Shown: piece by piece, positions 1 to 15,300 of the stretch
Numbering within the stretch: the stretch's first letter is position 1
Layout: every line of letters begins with the position of its first letter
DNA from: Pycnopodia helianthoides
Taxonomy: Eukaryota; Echinodermata; Asteroidea; Forcipulatida; Asteriidae
Length of the DNA stretch: 64,000 nt
Direction: 5' to 3'
NCBI GenBank assembly: GCA_032158295.1
Contig: CM063250.1
Location: 2,921,501 to 2,985,500, forward strand
Notes under the pieces: generated by a model
Database searches by the model: none
Seen by the model: the letters and a program-made list of their open reading frames with translations, nothing else
Told to the model about the DNA's origin: nothing
Position numbers and translations under genes: made by a program

Positions 1-690
1 CTTAAGAGAATCCAGTCAAATCTTGTGGAACTCTCAACCCTTGGGTTGGTTACTTGAATCCTTTCAACTAAAAAAGAACAGCACCACACGGCTATAAATC
101 CAAACCGTTGCTTTCTGAGGTCGTATCGGAACTGGCGGATACAGCTAGGGCTACAACTGTTGCTAAGGTTGTTGCTAAGGACATTTATACTTCTGATGGT
201 GCGGAAATCTAGCCGTAGCTGTAGCCGTTAATTCGGACATGGCCTGACTTTGCTAATAGACCCCCTCGCAAGGGCCCCATCCTGAGGTCAAACAACAAAA
301 GTTGCATGCGTGTACGTGCCGCGCGCAACTCCAGCCAATGATAGGTCTTTATTTACCTCAGTGAGGGCGCTGTTTGGGTGTTGTGACGTCATATGCAATG
401 GGTCTATATAAGTAGGATTCGAAACTCTGCATGAGGGATTGCCATCACAAAGAATACCACCACAGCACATAGAGAAGTTTTGTGTACATTTTGACTGATT
501 TAAGAGGAATAAAATGTCCTACCTTAAGCTCCTCTGGGTTATTTTCATCTTAAATATTTTCTTCTTGTAGCCTCTTCCCAAGAATAGCTTGCAGTCTTGT
601 TTGGGGCGAACTTACAAAAAAACCCAAACAAAACAAAAACATTCTATCATCCCTGCTTCATATTTATTATTATTCTGTTATTTATGCTAG
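1..690 (+). other. DNAH1 intron, left edge of window
   Basis: No coding exon is visible. The stretch holds one MITE copy (118-246) and a segment near 270-420 with TGACGTCA-like palindromes that resembles 63280-63350. The first visible exon follows the acceptor at 689-690. Confidence 0.6.
118..246. repeat. Dispersed MITE, family A, copy 1
   Basis: Ends are imperfect inverted copies of each other (GTATCGGAACTGGCGGATAC against CGTTAATTCGGACATGG read in reverse), with GGCTACAGCTACGGCTA-like cores at both ends. Related copies occur at 3364, 21420, 31028 and 33295. Confidence 0.6.
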
Positions 691-3321
691 GTCTTGACTG
701 TTGGTGACACTGGAACAGGGAAAACCCTGACCATCTCTGATAAACTAATCAAGAGCATGCCGAAGGATTACATCTCTAACTTCATCAGCTTCTCAGCCCG
801 GACCAGCGCCAACCAAACCCAGGACCTCATCGACAGTAAACTGGACAAGAGGTAGGAGTCCTTGAATATCAATTTGAAAAAATCAAACAAATAAATATTC
901 AAAACTTCATAAATATTTGGACACTCATTTGGCAATCTTGTGCTGGCAGTATGAACCAGGGTTAAACAGTTGATTTATTCAAGGTTCAAATCTCGAGTAA
1001 AAAGGAATTTAGTTGAGCGAGAGGTTGTCTTCAGACGACGCCTTCTCGGGGAACTTTGATGGTCGTCTTCCACGCATCCGGTCCAGCATCAGCGTCCTCA
1101 GCTCAGTTGTTTCTTGTTGTGTTGCGTCCCTCTTCAGCTGATCTACGAAAGTTAGTCTCCTCCTGCCCTTGCCGGAATAATGAGCAGAATATAAATAATT
1201 GTGCAATCCTGAAAATTTGTGAGATTGCAAAGTCAAACTTTTTGGCCTCTTGACCTATTCAGAATTTTCTATGATCTTTTGTCAATTTAGACGCAAAGGA
1301 GTGTTTGGCCCTCCTCTTGGCAAATACTTCATTCTGTTCATTGACGATCTCAAACATGCCTGGGTTGGAGGTGTATGGAGCCCAACCTCCCATTGAGTTG
1401 ATCAGACAGTGGATGGATCACAAGGGTTGGTACGACAGGAAACAGATCGGTAAGCAGACTAAGAGCCGAGAAGTGTACACTGCAAAGTCTGGGTGTGCAA
1501 AATCCTGCAAACTCTTCAGTGTAAACTGATCTCAGCAAAGTGCCTTGAGATTCAAAAGTCATTTTCCCAGAAGAAAAAGTTTTGTGAAAAGTTGATTAGA
1601 GCGGGATTTGAACTGCTCTAGTCAATTTTTCTTTAGTTCAACCCAAAATTTTCCCTTGAAGAAATAAAAGTTATCACATGGAAACATTTCTCATGTACTG
1701 ATATCAACTTCAAACTAAGAGTTTAAAATTTGTTTTCTCTAAATTACTAAGCAAAATTACCTCGCCTATCCTCTTCTTGCCCATTGGCATATAAGGCCTT
1801 AACAACAATCTTTTTCCCACCTTCTTGTCACTTGTGTGTGATCCATGACTTCTTTTCATGTTTTCCTTCCAGATCATGATTTCACAAATAGCTCCGGGTG
1901 ATCTTGAGATGCGTATCTATCTTAATTACTAAGCAAAGTGTGATGTCACAATACAAATCACCATGGCAACACTGACAACTCATCTTAAGATGAATCTTAG
2001 TTCTTTGTGAAATGAGCCCAGATTACTTTCTTTCCTTGTCTACTGTCCTCCATTATGTCTTACTCAACACAGTGCTAAATTCTTGATGACTTGAATCTCT
2101 CTCTGATCTAGGTGCCTTCCGTGAGCTTGTAGACATCAACTTCCTGTGTGCATGGGACCTCCGGGTGGTGGACGTAACCCTGTCACATCCAGACTCATGA
2201 GACACTTCAACGTACTGTCATTCTGCGAGATGGAACACACCAGCAAATTCCGCATCTTTGGAACAATCCTGGGTAGTTGGCTAGGTAAGATTGGGAGGCT
2301 CTCACCTCCTTGCTGCATTTTTTTTTTTATTGTCCAGTCTTCAATATTAGAGTCTGTGTATGAACCTGTGAAAATGTAATAGCACTCAGCACTAATGACG
2401 TCACTTTTGCTTAAAATATCCGGCTGTCATACAAACATTCCACCACTTACGCGATCGCCACATCATCTATGTGCAGTACAGGCGAGTAAACATAAAACTC
2501 GGACATTAGACGAGCGTAGTTAGAGAAATTTGACACGATTGTCTGAGATCCGGGTACTTGGCTTCTATTTTTAGTATTAGTGCAGAGTGCTTTTGATACT
2601 CATCGATTTGTCGTTGAAGAAAACAAATGATTTTTTGTTTATTTATTTTTTTCACAATTGATAAATGATACCATGCTCTATTTCAAGGAGCAGAGGGACC
2701 TAAACTACACTGCTAAGGGTGTCCTCAAATGAAAATGATAATATGCAGCTCTTGTGTGTGCGCTTTATCACACACCTAACAGAAGCATTAGAGCGCTCAT
2801 TATTTTTACAATGGGTATACAGAGCTAAGGGTTGAGGTATGAGACCGAGGGTTTACAAGGTGATGTGGTGCAATCTGCTGCCAACTGCTGCCAGAAACAC
2901 AGAGGCAAACCCCTTCTGTTAACGAGAAGTGTACAAATTTGTTTTATGTGCATTACACAACACTAGGGTCATCTTTACGTCCAGTCTGAAGGACAAGAAA
3001 TTGTGGTTGAGTGTCACACTCAAAGACACAAGTGCCTAACCGAGAACCAAACCTACACTCTGTCAACACCAGAACTTGAATCCGGTGCACTAAACTGCTC
3101 AGCCAAGACACCCATAGAGAGGTACAAATTCTGTATAGGTTTAACCCGTTCTCTTTTGTCTTATGTACATATAGCTCAAAACCCTCCCATTGGAGAATAT
3201 TGTGCTAAGATCGTTAACACTACCATTGATGTGTATGAGACCATCACTACTCAGCTCCTACCAACTCCGGCCAAGAGTCACTACACTTTCAACCTTCGTG
3301 ACCTCTCCAAGATCTTCCAAG
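691..3321 (+). CDS. DNAH1: DNAH1 exons for AAA3 (four exons)
   Basis: Exons 691-851, 1291-1449, 2112-2284 and 3175-3321. The first carries the AAA3 Walker A motif GDTGTGKT with its lysine intact. The second carries the Walker B stretch [11 protein letters not shown]. The third has the conserved [11 protein letters not shown] segment, and the fourth the [17 protein letters not shown] sensor region. Two frame breaks occur: an extra A in the run at 1352-1354, and one missing base, probably an A, near 2150 just before GPPGGGR. The start of the fourth exon is set by phase match (g plus ct) and by the pyrimidine tract before the AG at 3173-3174. Confidence 0.9.
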
Positions 3322-6300
3322 GTTAGTCATCAGTGTTTGCTCTCAAGTGCAGTGCCCAGTAAGCTAAGGCCGTATCCAAATTGGTGGCTACAGCTACGGC
3401 TATGACTATTGCTTATAGGATGCCCTATTCTTCATCGCATGAGATGCGGCGATGCAGCCATAGCAGTAGCCGTAGCCCTAACCACCTATTCGGACATGTC
3501 CTTAAATAAAATAATATAATAATAATAATAATGAGTATTTATATAGCGCCTTTAACAAGATCAAAGCGCTTCACAGCGAACCAAAAGATAAATAAAAAAA
3601 CTAATTTGTTGGCAGAACTAAATCACATTGACTGATTTGTACGTTTGAATAATTCTGCATTTGACCGCTGTACTCTCGCTATCATCAGAAGACAGCGACT
3701 GAGACAGCCTATAGACCCAATTCACCTGAAGTTTCATTACGATAATCTTGGTTGTGCAATTTTTTCATCACTCATGACATCACTTAATTATTCATGACAT
3801 CACATGATTGTCCATGACATCACAAAGTCTACTAGTCTATCTACCCTTTCACAATGCAGAAGGGCGGGTTGCACAATGCGCGTGTACAATTTCCATAATT
3901 TTTTGAGTCAATTTTTTGTGTACATTTCACTCCCAAAACAGGCAGACAGGATAGTCGCGTGTAAGTGCGCTGGGGGTCTATGTGTCATTTTATTAACAGA
4001 CATAACGTGATGGATACCATTTATTTAACTGCAATTTTTTAGGAATCCTGATGGGAAATGCCAGCAAGGTAGAGGACCTTAACAGCCTCCTTCGTCTCTG
4101 GTACCACGAGAGCTGCCGGATCTTCCAGGATCGTCTTGTCAACGCAGAGGACAGGGACTGGTTTGAGGATCTTATGCGGGGCAAGATGAAATCTGAGTTT
4201 GGTGCCAAGCCAGAGGAAGTCCTCCCCAGTGATACCATCTTGTATGGTGACTTCATGGTTGCTAACGTTGACAACAAGCAGTATGCGTTCATAGAGGATC
4301 ACTCTAAGGTATAAAGTAAATTGATCTTTTTGGAGGTCAAGTCATTTTTTTTGATGAGCCAGTGACAGTTTGATCGCCACATGCATTACATTTTGCCGTC
4401 ATTGAAAATAGGGAGACCACCAATATTAGGGCTAGGTAGCTCAGTTGGTAGAGCCCAACACGTTAATCTGGAGGTCGCAGGTTCAAGTCCTGCTCTGGTC
4501 ATTTTTTATTGAGTTTTAAAAAAATCAAATTATTTTAACAAAATAAAACTTTATAAATAAATTCTCATAAATTTTCATTTCAAAATTCTCAGAAAGAAAC
4601 TGATCTAGATTAATGGTTCCTGTTTTAAGTGCTCTTTTTATTATTTATTTTTGTATTTATTTATTTTTTATTTTATTTGTTTATTTGTTTATCTGTTTAT
4701 TTATTTATTTGTTTATTTATTTATTTATTTTTATATTTGTTTATGTGTTTCAAAATGTTTATTAGGGTCAAGGGTGTGTTTTCACAGTCGTAACCAATAA
4801 CTGTTTCGGCTGAGTTGGTCACTGGTTAATTACTGGCCTATTACCGAAACACTTAGGGTGCGAAACACAAGCGGTGCGAAAACGTACCCCTTTTGGCCCA
4901 TTCAGTAGCAACCAATGCTACACAATATGGTTGGAACTTTGAAATGTAGTCCAATTGATCATTTACCCACTTTTTGAAAAACAAATTTCAACTGAAAAAC
5001 ATCTTTAACTTTTCTCCTTTCCCATCCCAGATGGTCCAAGTGATGACAGAGTACCTAGATGACTACAACCAGGTCAATACAGCCCAGATGAAACTGGTCC
5101 TCTTCATGGATGCAACCAAGCATGTCTGTCGCATCAGTCGTATCATCAGGCAGCCCCTGGGGAATGCACTGCTGCTTGGGGTCGGGGGTAGTGGACGACA
5201 GAGTCTCACAAGATTGGCAGCTCACATGTAAGTCCTAATGCTGTGGACAACAAATATTATTTTAAAATTTAAGCAAAACTCAAGTGAAAGTGGTGATTGT
5301 AAAGTCACTTGACCAAGTTTTTCATTTTGATAAAGAACGCAACTTTAGATATCTTTAGATATCCTTCAGACTAGTTGAGAAGTAAAGTATTTCCACAATG
5401 CTCCAGCCTTTTGTCTCAATTTTTGTTTGAAGAATTTTTGTCTTCTTCTTCCTTCCAGGGCTGAGTACGACTTGTTCCAGATTGAGTTGTCCAAGAACTA
5501 TGGTGTGAACGAGTGGAGAGAAGACTTGAAGAAAGTCATGCTGGCAGCTGGCCTGGAGGGAAAGCCTACAGTCTTCTTGTTCTGTGATACACAGGTATTA
5601 AAGCAATTTGTATCGGATTGGTGTGCAGAATAAACATTGCTGATTGTCTGCAGACCCACATTGGTGTACAGAATAAGCAATGCTGATTGTCTGCAGACCC
5701 ACATTGGTGTGCAGAATAAACATTGCTGATTGTCTGCAGACTCACATTGGTTTACAGAATAAGCAATGCTGATTGTCTGCAGACCCACATTGGTGTGCAG
5801 AATAAACATTGCTGATTGTCTGCAGACTCACATTGGTGTGCAGAATAAACATTGCTGATTGTCTGCAGACTCAATAAAAGACAATTTAAATTCGTATTGG
5901 GTAATAGTTTTTAGAACGAACATCCATCCACAGTGTCTGCACACAACTCCAATTTATATATCTGTTCAGTGTGCAGAATGAACATCCACAGTGTCTGCAG
6001 ACTCTGGACTCTGCAGACAATTCCAATTTATATCATGTTCAGTGTTTAGAATGAAGATCTGCATTTTGTGTGCAGACCAGGATATAACTATGACTTATAT
6101 CAGGATAAGTATGCAGAATGAACACTACAGATTGTGTGCAGACTCCCATTTATTTTGGGCTTAGTGTGCAGAATGAACGCTATTTTGCAGGTTGTCTGCA
6201 GACAAGCAGTTCCTTACATATTAATATATAGAGGTGTTTTTTTAATGCAAATATGCACTTGATTGTCTTACCAACTTCCTGTCTACTTGATCACAGATCA

Positions 6301-9300
6301 AAGCCGAGTCTTTCCTTGAAGACATCAATAACATTCTGAACTCCGGAGACGTCCCCAACATCTACGGCTTTGACGAGCTGGATACGATCTACAACGCCAT
6401 GAAGCCGATTGTGCAAGATGCGGGACTGCAGGCCACCAAGGCCAACCTGTTTTCAGCATACACCAAGCAGGTCAAGCAGAACACCCATACAGTGTTGTGC
6501 ATGAGGTGAGAACCAAAACGTCTGTCGCTCGTCTACGGACCATTACCATGCTGCCGCCATCTTGGTCATGTTCCTTGTATCCAGTAAACAGTAATGAATG
6601 CTAACATACATTGTACAATAAGGAACCGGACTATTTCTCCCTCCAGCCTCGGTCTGGCTACATTCGTTTGAATGGGAGAAAAACCAAGATTGCCATAAAA
6701 TGATAAAGGTCCATTAGCACTCTTACCATAATTTTTTCAGATCTACTTCAATCATATCGTTCTTATCGGAGTCTATGAGATCCAATATAAATATCTTGTA
6801 AGGAAACTTGGTCCAATAAATTGTGGGGTAAAAGGTCAGTTATTACAACACCCCAAACTTAGATTCTGCCTTGTAACTAGTACAGAGATACATGGCACAT
6901 GATATGTGTTATTTTTACTAGAAAGCCACACAAGGCAATGCCCCTGTAAGGCATGTTCTTACTTTATGAACACGATTCCTTTCCTTCAGTCCGATCGGTG
7001 AGATCTTCCGAGCCCGCCTGAGACAGTTTCCATCTTTAGTCAACTGCTGCACCATAGACTGGTTCAGTGAGTGGCCGAATGAAGCCCTGTGCTCCGTCGC
7101 TGAGAGCTTCCTGAATGATATCCCGGATCTGGATGAAGGAGAAGAAATCATCAACGGACTGGTAAGCTACTTTAATTGAAGAGATGATACATGAGTGGTT
7201 GTTTTGGAGTGTATATCATGTACATGCAGTCTTTACGGGCAACTGGGTTTTTGGCTCTGAGCTCTGTCAAGCTATCTAATATGTTTACGCAGGCAAGTTG
7301 TTCACTGACCAATCATGCAAGAAATTTCATAAAACACCTGCGTGTCGCACGCGGTATTTACGCAAAATGCGTGAGGCAGTTTACGGGCAGCCAGTTCCAG
7401 GCAATTTCCGATCAGAAAAGTCATTCACATTTCAGTTTTCTCATTATTTTCTTGGGGGATAGTGAGGTACAGCTAGAAGATTGTCTCTTGTGCTGGCGAA
7501 GTGTTCCTTGGGCATACAGTGTAAGTGTTTGCCTCCAAGTTGCCTGGGAAAATTTTCCTGTGTGACATGGCCTTAAAGATGGCCGACTTTACATTTTGTT
7601 CCATCAAGTGGGAACTATCCAATCCTCCAGTTTTCAAGGAACAACTTCACGATTTGTACAATGTTTTACACGATTTTAGACATGATTTGTAAAAGTATGT
7701 TTCTCTAATGCCTGACACTTTAAGATGAAAAGGATTTGACTCATAATTCTCTACTAAAAATGAAAGCATTTCAGATGGAAAAAAACAACAACACGGTAAA
7801 ACAAACTAAACACGGACAGCTGTTTAGCTGAAACAATTGATTTTCCTTACAACTATCGATTTCTGTACTGCTCGTGTTTCATCTTCCATCCTCCAACCCA
7901 CAATTACCAGGTCAATATGTGCGTGGTCGTCCATCAGTCTGTAGCCGCCAAATCCGACCTGTTCCTGGCAGAGCTGTCTCGTCACAACTACGTCACCCCT
8001 ACCAGCTACCTTGAGCTTCTAGGCATCTTCTCTAAGCTGCTCACACTCAAGAAGATGGAGCTCAAGACGGCCAAGAACAGGACCAAGACGGGCCTGGATA
8101 AGGTAGGTGTTGCTACTGGATAGAAAAGTGGTTTATAATAAATCCAATGTGGTGGCTAGGTTTTTAAAGGCAAGATATACTTTTGGTAATTGTCAGAGAC
8201 TAGTATCCTCACTTGGCGTATCCCAACATATGCATAAAATAACAAACCTGTGAAAATTTGGGCTCAATTGGTCATCAAAGTTGCAAGAAAATAATGAAAG
8301 AAAAAAACACACTTGTTGCATAGAATTGTGTGCTTTCAGATGCCTGAGAAAGGCTTCATGCCTGAAGCCTTTATCAGATTCAAATATTTTTAGTGAGAAA
8401 TTACCTTTTTCTCAAAAACTACATGACATCAGAGGGAGTCTTTTCTCACAATGTTGTATTTTCAAGAGGTTGTATTTCAAGAGGCAAGTTTATGTTTTTT
8501 TTAGTCACTACTGTTGTGACTACACTCCTATAATTACCTAAGACGTCGTAGTCCAAGGGCTGAGCCGCGTCGCTGAGACCTGGGAGTGGTGAGAGACTCA
8601 AAGAGCACACAAGCACACAGGTTGGATTCAAAAGCACGACTGCCTCGTGGCTCGGTCGTGCCCAAGGGCGACGGCCAGACCCCGGATATGCATGGGTGGT
8701 TTATTATGTAACCTGGGGACACTCACTACACTACTCACCCAAATTAAAAAACACTGTAGGTGTTTTTGTGCGTGAACAACTCTTTAAAAAGGACAAGGAG
8801 CAATTCGGAACAGCACAATTTTGAAAGTTACTGTGCACCTTTAAATCCAGCAAGCTTAGTTAATGAAAAACATGATTACCTGCAAAACTAAACAACCCAA
8901 AGCATTTTGAATTCTTCTTTAAAAATAAATGTCCTTACTTGTCGCTTTTAGCTCTTGGCAACTGCAGATGATGTGGCACGCATGCAGGAGGAACTAGAGA
9001 CGATGCAACCCATGCTGGAAGAGGCATCCAGGGAGACGGTGGTTACTATGGAGAAAATCTCCAAGGATACTGTAAGTAGATGAAAAAAGTTGCATCCCCT
9101 TAAGGTGATCCCTCTCCTGCCGCTTCCACAAGGCTATTGACTGGCACCCCAGAACAAAGTTACTGACAAAAATAGGGAGACCGCCAACATAAGGGCTGAC
9201 AATTCAGTTGGTAGAGCACCGGCACAGTAAAACAGAGGTCCAAGGTTCAAGTCCCGCTCCAGTCAATTTCCTTTGTCCAACCACCAATTTATTTTGTTTA

Positions 9301-12300
9301 AAGGCAACGTCTAAACATACGACTTTGACCTGAAGATACCGGTGAAGAGATATTGAAAAAATCTCAGTTTTAGATGTGGGAGGAAACCCATGCAATCAGG
9401 TAGGAACTAAAAACCCAATCCATATGCAAGGCTCAGGTCCAAAGCAGGATTCGAACTGAGGTCCACAGAGGTGAAAGGCAGGGCAAGATACCACTGTTAT
9501 CATGCTGCCACCATCTTGGTCATGTTTCTTGTATCCAATAACAGTAGTGAATGCTAATATTCATTCTACAAAAAGGAACCAGACCATTTCTCCTTCCAGC
9601 CTCAGTTTGGTTACATTGATTTGAATGGGAGAAAATCAAGACCGTGTCAAAGGTCTGTTAAAGCTAACCTGAATGCCTAATGCATGTACACCTGATGAAT
9701 ATTTAACAGATTGTAGCCAATGAAACCAAGGAGATAGTACAGAAGGAGGAGCAGCAGGCTGTGGCCAAGGCCAGGGAGACACAGGAGATTGCAGACAGTG
9801 CCCAGCGAGACCTGAACGAGGCTCTGCCGGCATTGGATGCTGCCCTCGCTAGTTTGAAATCGCTCAACAGGAACGATGTAGTGGAGGTAAGTAGATTGTT
9901 ACAAGGTGATCAGAATTATGTTTAACAATTCATTTTCATTATAGCACATACTTGCATGAAGTACATGTCAATGTGTGAATATTATTTTGTGTAAATTGCA
10001 AAAAAAATTCAATTTCACCTTCAACATTTTTTCATGGGTAAAATGGGTAAATTAAGCAAGATAAACCAGTTACAGCACCTGAGGTGAGGTTTTGTTCAGT
10101 AACCATTTTCTTGTTAAACATTTTAGTTTTTTTGCTCGGCTAATTCTTGTGCTTAAGCAGCTCTTTAAAACTGGCGTCAGTGTGATGAAAATTATTTCTG
10201 CATTGATTTTCTGAATGTGGCATGTATTTGTTCACACAAGGTGTATAAGTATAAATTATGTTATCTTTTGGAGTTAAATATGTTCCATCTACTTCCATTT
10301 GTAGGTACGTGCCATGCAACGTCCCCCGGCTGGTGTCCGTTTGACCGTTGAGGCCGTCTGCATCATGCGTAACATCAAACCCAAGAAGGTGGCTGGTGAC
10401 CAACCAGGCAAGAAGGTCGACGACTACTGGGAGCCAGGCAAAGCTTTACTGCAGGATCCGGGCAAATTCTTGGAGAGTTTGTTTACGTACGACAAGGTAA
10501 CCATTCGCAAGTGTCTCTTATGAAAGTAAACAGTGAGACAACTTATTGAATTACAGATGTGTCCAACATTGGATTGTTCTAGGTATGATTTTAAACCTGT
10601 TGGTCCAAACCTGTATGCTGGTTCTTTGTTTATGTACTCTACAATCATGGCGTGTTGTGGCCGAGCACACTGGACTCAAACTCTGGTGTTCGTGATCAGC
10701 AGAGTGTGGGTTTGAGTCCCGATCTCGACACTTATGTCCTAGATCAACCAGCAATGTAAAGCCATTTTGGAAATGGTGAAATGGCTATTCTATCTGTATT
10801 TTTTCAAAGGTCAAATCTGCAATGACTCTATAGCCAAATATCTTTCTCATGGCATACTCTGACTGTGTGCCAATTCCATGCTTGTATCATCAGAGGCACA
10901 ATTCCTCCAAATATTTCCCCTTTCTTTCCCATTATTATGGGGACTGCTCTTTTGGTTAATGATTTAGTTTGCTTTGGGGCAATCCCAAGGCTGCCATTTT
11001 TTTTTTTCATATTCCATATTTCAAATATTATTTTTGGTTTCATAGTTTTTGGTCTGAGTGCATTGTAATTTAAAGTCTTCTTTTTGTATTCAAATATTTG
11101 TTAAAGCCTGAATGAGTTAATTAATACATGAATCAATAGTAATAAAAGTATAATAAAATTTGGGAAAAAATCCACTTCATAGAAAAAGGACCCTGAAGAG
11201 GAGGAGTGCATAACAGACAATGCTTTAATGAGATCATCTTTGTGCATATAACTGTTTAAAAATTGATCCACTGCAATGACATCACCCATGGCAACTATCC
11301 GCCCCTTAGTCTGCTGTTTCGGGATTAAAATTGCCTGTAAAGATATGATGAGCTTGTAAGCACACATCAGCCTTAAAATGCGCACTAGGAAAACCGACTC
11401 CCAAAATGGCACAACCAAGATTTATTAGAGTGATGACGTCAGGTGATTTGGTTCAATACTTACCTCATCTCCGATTTAAACCGACAGGACAACATTCCAG
11501 ATCCCGTCATTGTGAAGATTCAGCCGTTCATAGATAATGAAGAGTTCCAACCGGCAGCCATTGCAAAAGCGTCTAAAGCCTGTACCTCCATCTGCCAGTG
11601 GGTACGGGCCATGCACAAGTACCACTTTGTTGCCAGAGGGGTGGCCCCAAAAAGAGTAAGTCCAATGTTTCAAGTTTGTGTATTTTCTAGTTTAATAGAT
11701 GTTAATTTTTGCATCGGGATAAAGAATTTAATTTGGTTTTACCCTTACACCGATGTGTATTAAGCACTGTATACTCAGTACTTTCCTGAGCTCTGTGAAC
11801 AAAAATCCACATTATTTTCTGGTTGTCGTTAACTCATGATCAGCAGATCCTTGACTATTTCTTTCATATATATATATATTTTTGTATGCAAGTTCACCCA
11901 AAACAAGGCTTAAAAAAAACACTTTTGGTGAGGGGCTACAAGAAGAAAATATTTAAGATGAAAATAACTCGGGGGAGCTGAAGGTAGGAACTGATATTCC
12001 TCTTAAAACAGTCTAGATTGTAGGATGGAGGGAAACATTCAGACTATTATCTGAAACAGTTGATTTTGAGTTGTGGTAATACAAACTTACTTTTACAACA
12101 AAATAAATTGGTACTGAACAAAATAATTGCTTCATACTGATTGCCTAATCTCAATAAAGAAGGTTGTAAATAAATAAGTAAACAACAAGTAAACAAATAA
12201 AGGTACAATCAACCAGTGTCTGGAACCGAGATGATAAACTATGATTCAATTGCAATCATCAGGAACGATTGCGCCTCGCCACTGAAGACTTGGCCGAGAC

Positions 12301-15300
12301 CCAGCGACAGCTGGACCAAGCCAAATCCAAGCTGCGTGAAGTGGAAGAGGGTATCGCCACCCTCCAGGCCAAGTATGAGGACTGCGTGGCCAAGAAGGAG
12401 GAACTGGAGAACAAGTGCGCCCTCTGCGAGGCCCGCCTGGAGAGGGCAGATAAGCTGATCGGCGGACTGGCCGATGAGAAGGGGCGCTGGCAGGAGTCTG
12501 TCGACAAACTGGAGTCGGTCATTCAGAGCATTGTGGGTGACGTGCTGGTATCAGCCGGATACGTGGCGTATCTTGGACCATTCACCGTACGTTGGGTTTT
12601 AAAACTAATTTACTCAAATGAAGTCATGTGCATAAGGTCTATTCAGAGAGAATTCATTTTGAAATTGTCTTTGATTAAAGTGCCTTAAATACCTTAATCG
12701 TCAAGTGATATGTTCCACTCCTTATGACCAGAGTACACCTACCCAAATGATGCAATTTTAAACATTGGTTACACCTATTTTCAAGCCCTTGCTTATAGAA
12801 AAACATCCTTAATAAAGCCACTGCAACCGTTCCTTTCTTAAATCAGGGTGAATATCGCTTGTCCCTGTCCGAGGAGTGGATCAAGAAATTTCCGGAGCTG
12901 AACGTTCCACACACCGCCGAGCCGTCCTTCATTAATGCCTTCGGAGACCCGGTCAAGATCCGCTCCTGGCAGATCGCTGGTCTCCCTAGAGACAACCTGA
13001 GTATTGAGAACGGTGTGATCGTCCAGTTCTCACAGCGCTGGCCGCTCTTCATTGATCCCCAGGGACAGGCCAACAAGTGGATCAAAACATTTGTGAGTAG
13101 ATATCTGTTTCTATAACCCCTCCTCCCTCCCCCATACATAGATTCTGCCTTATGATTGGTTTAGAGCGTGTCACATGATATGTCTTTTACTTGCTTGAAA
13201 GCCGCGCAGATGCGATGAGCTATACCCATAGCAACCAGTTTACTATTTCCATGGGAACCAATTAAATTATACCCGTAGCAACCAATGCACTACACGCATG
13301 CCAACCAATGTACTATGCCCATTGCAACCAATGTACAACACCCATAGCAACCACTGTACTATATCCGTAGCAACGTCAGTTTCTTGGTGCTCAGACTGCT
13401 TTAGCTCGTGCTATGGTTAAAACAACGACTCCCTTATTGAACCAACGGTTCAGTGGTAACAATGGAACGGTGGTAACAATGATTAATAAATACATATTTT
13501 TAAACATTTGGCCTCTCTTTCAGCTCATTGAAAGGAAAATATATTTTGAAACGCAAGTGACAATTCATTTTTGGTGAGAGGATGTAAGGAACAAAAAACG
13601 AATTCATCGTTAGTCAAAGTTGTTGTGTAAGTTACAAACTTCAATGAACATACTTTGTCTTTAACTCATCATACAAAAGGCACTCAATTAAAAATTGTAT
13701 TTCATTTTTCAATATCCTGTTCCCAGTGTGGGCGCATTCTTCGATATCAATAATCACCATGCCTGATGGAAGATATTCATGTTCTCTCATTGTTAACTGA
13801 TTGTGACAGGAAAAAGACAACGGTCTTGACGTTGTGAAACTGACCGATCGGGACTTCCTCCGTAGCTTGGAGAATGCTGTACGATTCGGAAAACCTTGCC
13901 TGCTGGAAAACGTCGCTGAGGAGCTGGACCCTGCCCTGGAACCAATTCTGCTCAGACAGGTATTCAAGAAAACCCCAAATTAATTACTCTTATTAACCTC
14001 TTCCACTTTAACTTTTTAACTATTTGGCCTAAATGTGTGATGCCCAATGTCAAAATCAAATATTTCTTAGAAATATTGAAATGAAGAGAACCGAAACATC
14101 AGCCAAGATATCAATGTGATGTGATGGTTTAAAGGTTGGGTCATAGATTGGTTTTTGTCAATGTAATGCTTATTTATAGACCATTATACATTTTTGTACA
14201 GAGTGGTGACCTTGTACATTATGATGCTATTCCTGACGGGCAAGATGCTATACACAGGCTCAATGGGAAAATTTATATTTAGTGTCATAATTTTCACATT
14301 AATTCAAAATTTACAAAAGCAACAGCTGTACAGCTTTTAGATGTCCCCCCCTTCTTCATATCAAAAGTTGAGGAAAATCAGACAGTGCGATCTCCATAAA
14401 ACATAAGATTTGTTGTATTCTTCCATTGAGCTGTGTACAAATGTGCCCGCCGGAAGTCCAGGCTCTGTGGCTCTTTTGTAAACATGTGATGTCACAGGTC
14501 ACATCGTCTATAGGCACAATTATAAAGAAAAGATACAATAAAAGACACATGTGCAGCCATTGTTTTCCCCCATTCAAATCAAGGTTACCAAACTGAGGCT
14601 TGGGGAAAACAGTCTGGTCCCTTTTCGGTAATGTGAGAATCTACACACATAAACTGTGAATGTACCCCGGGTAGCATCACGATAAACTTGAAATCTTAAT
14701 AATGGCAATTTTGTATTTTTCTGCAGACCTTTAAGCAGCAAGGCAGCACTGTCATCAAGCTAGGTGACGCCATCATCCCATACCATGAAGACTTTAAGTT
14801 CTACATCACCACCAAGCTTCCCAACCCTCACTACACCCCAGAGGTCTCCACTAAGGTCACCCTGGTCAACTTCACCCTGTCACCAAGGTAACGCATCAAC
14901 ATCTTGAAGAGATGATAGATCGTTGGATTTCATTTGAGTATAGTAATTTTGAATCTTCATGTCTTCAAGAATTGTAACCAAAACTGGTAAAATGAGGTAA
15001 ACCATAAGATGCAGTCCTCAACTGAGATGCGCATTATGTCTGACACAATGAATTGTTTCCTCCCCCCTTCCCAGTGGTCTTGAGGATCAGCTCTTGGCCC
15101 GTGTAGTCGCCGAGGAGAGACCCGACTTGGAGGAAGCCAAGAACCAACTGATCGTCAGCAACGCCAAGATGAAGCAAGAGCTGAAGGAAATCGAAGACAA
15201 GATCCTGGAGAGGCTGAGCGCATCGGAAGGCAACCCTGTGGATGATGTAGATCTCATCAAGACGCTGGAAGCCTCCAAGATAAAAGCTCATGAAATCCAG

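Noticed and set aside
4434..4503. Functional tRNA gene
   Set aside because: A and B boxes are present, but acceptor arms do not pair and base 33 is not T. The same unit recurs with SINE-like flanks.
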